16,691 bases of DNA from Flavobacteriales bacterium UBA3477 (GTDB lineage: Bacteria > Bacteroidota > Bacteroidia > Flavobacteriales > Schleiferiaceae). The position numbers were made by a program, and so were the translations under genes. The first letter of the stretch is position 1, and every line of letters starts with the position of its first letter. A model generated the notes under the pieces. That model made no database searches and was not told the origin of the DNA. It saw only the letters and a list, made by a program, of their open reading frames with translations. Positions 12,136-16,691 of the stretch are shown in pieces. The DNA lies in NCBI GenBank assembly GCA_002378005.1, contig DFQY01000035.1:3251-19941 (forward strand), read 5' to 3'.

Positions 12136-14604
12136 TTAGAACTGTTGGCCAATGATGAAGTGCGTTTGCCATCCGCTGGCTGCAGCACCATTCGGCATAG
12201 GATCGAAGCCATAGGCAACGTCCACTCCCATCAAACCAAACATAGGCATGAAGATGCGCAAACCAACTCCAGCACTACGCTTCAAGTTAAACGCACGATA
12301 GTCCCAGAAATTGTCGTAGTTGTTTCCACCTTCCAAGAACGCCAATGGGAATACCTGTGCGGACGGGTTGTTGGCAAGGATGTATCGGAATTCAAGGATG
12401 TATTTGTTGTACAGCGCACCACCTCCTGCTGGGGTAATGGAGTTGTTTTGGTACCCGCGCAGACCGATAATCTCGCGGCCGTCGATCACGAAATTGGCCA
12501 AACCATCACCTCCAACATAGAAGCGTTCGAACGGCGGCAAGCCCAAATCTTTGTTGTACGAGCCGAGGTATCCAAACTCCCCGTGGGTTCGGATGACGAA
12601 CTTAGAGGTAATCGGTGCAAACCAATCTGCATTCAACTTCCATTTGTGGTACTCTACCAATCTAAAGCGCTCCTCACTACTCAAGCTCTTGTAATCAATG
12701 TCCTTGTTAAGCATGCTGAACGGCGGGGTCAATTCCGCTGCGAAGCTCAACTGAGAACCGCGCGTTGGAAAGATGGGTACGTCGGTGTTGTTACGTCCTA
12801 AGGTAAACTTGTAGTTCACGTTGTTGGAAATCCCTTTGTTGTAGTTCAAGAACCCAGTAGGGAAGTTGTCCAAATTAAAGCGACGGAATTCCAACCCTTG
12901 GTAGAGGGTGAAGTAATCATCCGGCCACTTCAAACGCTGTCCTAATCCGAAGTTTACCCCGGTAATATACAGGCTCTGGCGGTTCGGGTCGTTTGCGCGC
13001 ACCCCGTTACTCTGAACGTTGTGGTAAATAGTAGCTGTGAAGCTGTTCGGTTTCTTACCGCCCAACCATGGTTCGGTGAATGAGGCATTGTAGCTCTGGA
13101 AGTACAAACCGTTCGACTGCGCACGCAAGTTGATGCTTTGTCCATCACCTGTCGGCAATGGTTGCCATGCACGTTTATTGTTGATGTTACGCGCAGAGAA
13201 GTTGTTGAAGTTCAAACCAAAGGTCCCCACCACTCGGCCGGCACCCCAACCTCCTTGTAATTCAAGCTGAGAGGTCGAACGCTCTACCACCGTGTATTCC
13301 AAATCCACCGTACCCGTTTGCGGATCCGGTACTGGATTCACACCAATCTGTGTTTGATCGAAATAGCCTAGCTGGGCCAATTCTCGAATAGTACGCTGAA
13401 TCATCGCTTTTGAGAATAGATCACCCGGCTTGGTGCGGACCTCGCGGTAAATCACGTGGTCGTTTGTACGCTCATTCCCGGTAATGCTCACCTTGCGGAT
13501 GGTGGCCTGACGACCCTCTTGAATTCTAATCTCGATGTCGATGGTATCGTTCTGCACGTTCTTCTCGATGGGCACCACTTGTGAGAAGAGGTAACCGTTA
13601 TTCAAGTAGATCGACGCTACATCATTGCCGTTGGGATCGAAGCTCACGCGTTCGTTCAAATGCTGGCTGTCGTAGATATCGCCTCTTTTGATTTTCAAAA
13701 TACTATTGAGGATTGGCGTATCATACTTCGTATTTCCTACGAAAGTGATATCCCCAAAGTAGAACTTACGTCCTTCTTCCACGGTGATTTCAACATTGAT
13801 AAACTCGCCGTCTAAGGCATAGGAGGTATCTGATACCACGCGGGCATCACGGTATCCCATACTATTGTATTTCGTCACGATGGCCTTGAGGTCCTCGCGG
13901 TATTCTTTCTTGCGAAGCTTTGACACCTTGAAGATGGCCTTGCCTTTCATCTTGGTGTTTTTCATCGCTTTCAGGAGCACCTTATTACTCAACGCTTCGT
14001 TGCCGTGAAATACGATTTCGTTTATCTTCACTCGTTCGCCAGGGTTTACTCGGAAACCGAGGACCACCGCGTGGTTGAAGTTTGTATCGACATCTTGAAC
14101 GATATCTACGCTGGCGTTGAGGTAGCCTTTTTCGCGGAAGTATTGCTCAATCTTGTTGTTGCTCATCACGAGCAAGTTATCGTTCACGACTTTTCCGGCA
14201 CGTAGGCCCAATTCTTCACGCAGGTCGTCTTTCCAAGACTTCTTTACGCCAACGATGTAGTATTTGCTCAGCTTTGGAAGTTCCTTCAAGTAGATGTCCA
14301 AGAATACCTTGTTACCGGTTTTGTTGGTCACACGGAAAGTAATGTCCTCAAATAATTGTTGACGCCATAGTGTACGAATGGCCTCAGAAATGGCAGGATC
14401 CGGAAACTGAATCTGATCGCCCACGCGAATGTTGGTCAACATGATCACAACATTAGGATCCAAATCCTTGGTCCCACTGACGGTAATACCGCCAACTTCG
14501 TAATCAATACCTGGTATCAAATTGAAATCTCCCGTAGTGACGATCTGTCCACGAGAAATTAGTGCTGAACACACTAGAAATAAGGCCCAAAGGGTACGCT
14601 TCAT
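12136..14604 (-). CDS. bamA: Outer-membrane protein assembly factor BamA
   Basis: An 822-residue Omp85-family protein that folds and inserts beta-barrels in the outer membrane. A signal peptide (MKRTLWALFLVCSALISRG) is followed by a series of POTRA domains (about 30-430, including VGGITVSGTKDLD, VKINEIVFHGNEAL, FYFGDITFVGN and ATIRKVSITGNERTN). The 16-strand barrel region comes last. The barrel begins near the Gly-rich LQGGWGAGRVVGTFGLNF and contains FTEPWLGGKKP. The LRGY motif (IIGLRGYQNN) on the conserved inward loop is present. The chain ends in HFIIGQQF, a normal beta-signal with terminal Phe. Length matches Bacteroidota BamA. Its ATG lies 4 bp after the uppS stop, indicating translational coupling, and two Skp-type chaperone genes follow. 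Confidence 0.96.
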   Translation of the reverse strand: MKRTLWALFLVCSALISRGQIVTTGDFNLIPGIDYEVGGITVSGTKDLDPNVVIMLTNIRVGDQIQFPDPAISEAIRTLWRQQLFEDITFRVTNKTGNKVFLDIYLKELPKLSKYYIVGVKKSWKDDLREELGLRAGKVVNDNLLVMSNNKIEQYFREKGYLNASVDIVQDVDTNFNHAVVLGFRVNPGERVKINEIVFHGNEALSNKVLLKAMKNTKMKGKAIFKVSKLRKKEYREDLKAIVTKYNSMGYRDARVVSDTSYALDGEFINVEITVEEGRKFYFGDITFVGNTKYDTPILNSILKIKRGDIYDSQHLNERVSFDPNGNDVASIYLNNGYLFSQVVPIEKNVQNDTIDIEIRIQEGRQATIRKVSITGNERTNDHVIYREVRTKPGDLFSKAMIQRTIRELAQLGYFDQTQIGVNPVPDPQTGTVDLEYTVVERSTSQLELQGGWGAGRVVGTFGLNFNNFSARNINNKRAWQPLPTGDGQSINLRAQSNGLYFQSYNASFTEPWLGGKKPNSFTATIYHNVQSNGVRANDPNRQSLYITGVNFGLGQRLKWPDDYFTLYQGLEFRRFNLDNFPTGFLNYNKGISNNVNYKFTLGRNNTDVPIFPTRGSQLSFAAELTPPFSMLNKDIDYKSLSSEERFRLVEYHKWKLNADWFAPITSKFVIRTHGEFGYLGSYNKDLGLPPFERFYVGGDGLANFVIDGREIIGLRGYQNNSITPAGGGALYNKYILEFRYILANNPSAQVFPLAFLEGGNNYDNFWDYRAFNLKRSAGVGLRIFMPMFGLMGVDVAYGFDPMPNGAAASGWQTHFIIGQQF

Positions 14605-14608
14605 GCTA

Positions 14609-15394
14609 TTACTTGTCCGTTAGTTGATCAGAGGTCTGACCAAATCTGCGTTCCCTTTTCTGGTAGGCAGCAATGGCATCATATAACCCCTGTGCATCAA
14701 AGTCCGGCCAAAGGATGGGTGTAAAGTACAACTCAGCATAGGCTAACTGCCAAAGCAAGTAGTTGCTGATGCGCTGTTCTCCACTGGTACGAATCATGAG
14801 ATCCGGACTAGGCATTCCCGCCGTGAAGAGTGAATTCTCAATATCTGCTTCCGAAATGTCCTCTGGAGCTAATGCCCCATTGGCCACTTCTGTGGCGATT
14901 TTGCGAACGGCTTGCACCATTTCATCCTGAGAGCCATAACTCAAAGCAAGCGTCAAAGTTAACCCATCATTCTTGGATGTAGCCCTTATGACAGACATTA
15001 ACTTTTTATTTGCTTTTTCAGGCAAGCAATCCACGTTTCCAATGGCGTTGAGACGCACATTATTGTCCATTAACGTCGGCAATTCTTTCTCCAAAGCCGT
15101 CATCAAAATATTCATCAATGCATCGACTTCGGACTTCGGGCGATTCCAATTTTCGGTGGAAAACGCATATACGGTCAAAAAGCCAAGTCCCAATTCTGCT
15201 GAGGCCGTGGTGATTTTTCGCAACGCTTCGACGCCTACTTCATGACCGCGTACTCGGGTCATAAACCCTTGTTGCTTGGCCCAGCGACCATTGCCGTCCA
15301 TGATCACCGCAATGTGTTGCGGGATATGATCCGGATCAAGGCCCGCTTTCAGGCGATTATTTCGATAAATGTTAGAATCCACTGCAGCGCTCAT
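14609..15394 (-). CDS. uppS: Isoprenyl (undecaprenyl diphosphate) synthase
   Basis: A cis-prenyltransferase (261 residues) that extends farnesyl diphosphate with isopentenyl units. The product is the undecaprenyl diphosphate carrier used for peptidoglycan, O-antigen and other surface glycans. The signature HIAVIMDGNGRWAK holds the Mg-binding Asp33. Other conserved segments are RVRGHEVGV, YAFSTENWNRP (substrate-binding Asn and Trp), the LALSYGSQDEM segment, and DLMIRTSGEQRISNYLLWQ near the C-terminus, with Arg residues that bind the IPP diphosphate. The start at 15394 overlaps the end of porG by 23 bp. A ~25-residue N-terminal extension precedes the core, as in several Bacteroidota members, so a later start cannot be fully excluded. 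bamA follows 4 bp downstream. Confidence 0.96.
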   Translation of the reverse strand: MSAAVDSNIYRNNRLKAGLDPDHIPQHIAVIMDGNGRWAKQQGFMTRVRGHEVGVEALRKITTASAELGLGFLTVYAFSTENWNRPKSEVDALMNILMTALEKELPTLMDNNVRLNAIGNVDCLPEKANKKLMSVIRATSKNDGLTLTLALSYGSQDEMVQAVRKIATEVANGALAPEDISEADIENSLFTAGMPSPDLMIRTSGEQRISNYLLWQLAYAELYFTPILWPDFDAQGLYDAIAAYQKRERRFGQTSDQLTDK

Positions 15395-16199
15395 CTCTAG
15401 GGCTCAGGTTATAAAAAATGGTTAGTCCGGCAAAAATAGCCCAATCCTTTGATTGAGCATTGCCTCTGGCCAATCCACTTTGGTAAGGTACATTTCCTGG
15501 ATTTGAAAAATACGCGGCCAATTCACTGCGCGCCTCCGCCAAATCCTGTGCATCGACGTAATCGCCGCTGGTATCGTCCAAATAATCGGACCCATAAGAA
15601 CGCCATCCCACCTCAGCCGTCATGCTCCAATCACGCGCCAAACTGCGGCGGTAACCGAAGCCCATGGGCACTGTAAGAGTGGTGGTTCCATAGAAAAGTT
15701 GGTCGTTCAGGTCGGTTTGTTGTCCCTCTGTGCCCAGCGGTCGCAAGTCGTACCACTCGCCTTCAAACTCGCCTTGAGGGTTGTATTGTGTGAGTCCTAT
15801 TCCCGCAAACAGATAGAAGGATTGGTTGAATTTGGTACCCGTACCGTACGGCCAATAGTTGAATTCCGTCATGTAGGAGATCTCCGAAATTTCCGTGCGG
15901 AAGGCCAAATCCCTATCCTGCTTCCAATCGTCCTTCGCCAACGCATCCATGCCACTGAGGTAGCCGCGGGTATAGTTAAGGCGGGTCGACCAGTGCCAAT
16001 TAAATTGACGGCGGAGTGTGATTTGACCAGCGGGTTGGTTCGGGGTAAATCCGTACGCACCTTGAGCTGCAGTACCCACTGCGCCCACGTCACCGTGGAA
16101 CAAGGTACCTGAGCCGCCGAGGCCGAGCTCATAGAATTGGCCCAGCATAGAAGTGCTCAAGCCAAGAAAAGCCACAAGGAAAAGGGTACGTAATTTCAT
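15372..16199 (-). CDS. porG: PorG-like outer-membrane protein (DUF6089), type IX secretion component
   Basis: A 275-residue predicted outer-membrane barrel of the DUF6089 family. A signal peptide (MKLRTLFLVAFLGLSTSMLG, cleavage before QFYELG) is followed by a Gly-rich first strand (YELGLGGSGTLFHGDVG). Alternating aromatic strands follow, e.g. WSTRLNYTRGYL, ISYMTEFNYWPYG, QSFYLFAGIGLTQYNP, VPMGFGYRRSLARDWSMTAEVGWR and AIFAGLTIFYNLS. The first-strand ELG..GG, the N-terminal length and the position between nadK and uppS-bamA-ompH-ompH match PorG of Porphyromonas gingivalis, where PorG is needed for T9SS function. Identification rests on this synteny and on the overall pattern, as DUF6089 proteins diverge strongly. 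The ATG directly follows the nadK stop codon. The last 23 bp overlap uppS, and the tail CSGF is short. Confidence 0.85.
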   Translation of the reverse strand: MKLRTLFLVAFLGLSTSMLGQFYELGLGGSGTLFHGDVGAVGTAAQGAYGFTPNQPAGQITLRRQFNWHWSTRLNYTRGYLSGMDALAKDDWKQDRDLAFRTEISEISYMTEFNYWPYGTGTKFNQSFYLFAGIGLTQYNPQGEFEGEWYDLRPLGTEGQQTDLNDQLFYGTTTLTVPMGFGYRRSLARDWSMTAEVGWRSYGSDYLDDTSGDYVDAQDLAEARSELAAYFSNPGNVPYQSGLARGNAQSKDWAIFAGLTIFYNLSPRDERCSGF

Positions 16200-16691
16200 T
16201 TAGTTTCTGTGGTCCAATCCCCAGCTCAGCTTATTGCGAAGCGTCGATGGGAAATCTTGCATTTCAGTTTGCACCAAGGCGATTCTAAAATCAGCCTTTT
16301 GCACGAAGAGTTCGGTTTCCGTGTCGAAGCTGTGCATACGGCTGTCCAGCGATGCTAAAAACTCGTTCTCACGACTCTCTACGCGCAGGCGTAAAGTGTT
16401 GTTGTCGGAAATAACGAAGGGACGCATGTTTAAATTGTGTGGCGCTATGGGCGTAAGGACAAAGTTTTCGCTGTTCGGCATGATGATGGGACCGCCACAG
16501 CTCAAACTGTAGCCGGTTGAGCCGGTAGGTGTGCTGATAATCAAACCATCGGCCCAGTAGCTGTTCAAATACGCACCATTGAGGTAGGTATGGACCGTAA
16601 TCATGCTAGTAGTTTCCTTACGGGCAATGGTAATTTCATTCAGGGCGAAGTTTGGCTTCATCACATGGGTGGACGAGCTGCGCGCCTGAAG
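16200..16691 (-). CDS. nadK: NAD kinase (3' part only)
   Basis: The reading frame runs off the right edge, so only the last 163 codons are seen; no start can be assigned. NAD kinase phosphorylates NAD to NADP in the cytoplasm. The C-terminal beta-sandwich that binds NAD is clear: FALNEITIARK, containing the conserved Asn-Glu, then WADGLIISTPTGSTGYSLSCGGP, split here as ADGLIIS plus TPTGSTGYSLSCGG. LTPIAPHNLNMRP and FVISDN follow. The catalytic GGDG motif should lie upstream, outside the window. The protein ends normally (KLSWGLDHRN). Its stop codon abuts the porG ATG with no spacer, so porG is almost surely translated from the same message. It is the first visible gene of the envelope operon; its promoter lies beyond the window. 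Confidence 0.95.
   Translation of the reverse strand, partial: LQARSSSTHVMKPNFALNEITIARKETTSMITVHTYLNGAYLNSYWADGLIISTPTGSTGYSLSCGGPIIMPNSENFVLTPIAPHNLNMRPFVISDNNTLRLRVESRENEFLASLDSRMHSFDTETELFVQKADFRIALVQTEMQDFPSTLRNKLSWGLDHRN

Noticed and set aside
12091..12801. Open frame of 236 codons on the plus strand
   Set aside because: It lies antisense to bamA and the bamA-ompH junction and has no recognisable domain; bamA on the other strand is unmistakable.

Overview
The window looks like ordinary core chromosome of a member of the Bacteroidota, most likely Flavobacteriales. The basis is a T9SS cargo C-terminus with a YPNP motif, a DUF6089/PorG-type protein, the gene order nadK-porG-uppS-bamA-ompH-ompH, A-rich or absent Shine-Dalgarno sites, and a clear TAnnTTTG promoter. 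By eye the base composition is roughly half G+C, high for the order; genus and species cannot be told from this sequence. There is no mobile element, CRISPR array, toxin-antitoxin pair or defence island.

Left part (1-1140, mixed strands): the 3' end of a secreted PKD-domain protein bound for the type IX secretion system, a small cold-shock protein with a GTG start and its terminator, then about 160 bp of non-coding DNA. That stretch holds a second terminator facing the other way, a fragment resembling the 3' end of a tRNA, and an imperfect inverted repeat. A tRNA-Arg(CCG) on the minus strand follows, only 9 bp beyond the metG stop.

Middle part (1139-10228): metG (minus) diverges from a plus-strand run of LD-carboxypeptidase, a YraN-family nuclease-fold protein, an RsuA/RluB-family pseudouridine synthase and a large AsmA-like protein. 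This run meets a minus-strand M1 aminopeptidase lipoprotein tail to tail. The aminopeptidase diverges over 34 bp from a small holin-like membrane protein.

Right part (10225-16691, all minus): a compact envelope-biogenesis operon read from the right edge: nadK (partial), porG, uppS, bamA, ompH, ompH. It ends in a strong intrinsic terminator, with murI just behind it. PorG serves T9SS, UppS makes the undecaprenyl carrier lipid, BamA inserts outer-membrane barrels, the OmpH/Skp proteins chaperone them through the periplasm, and MurI supplies D-glutamate for peptidoglycan. The T9SS cargo at the left edge is the kind of substrate the PorG-containing machine exports.

Nothing here is clearly a new biological system. 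The points most worth checking are the substituted active-site residues of the pseudouridine synthase, the tRNA-3'-end-like fragment with inverted repeat and terminator, and the paired palindromes between metG and the LD-carboxypeptidase gene.
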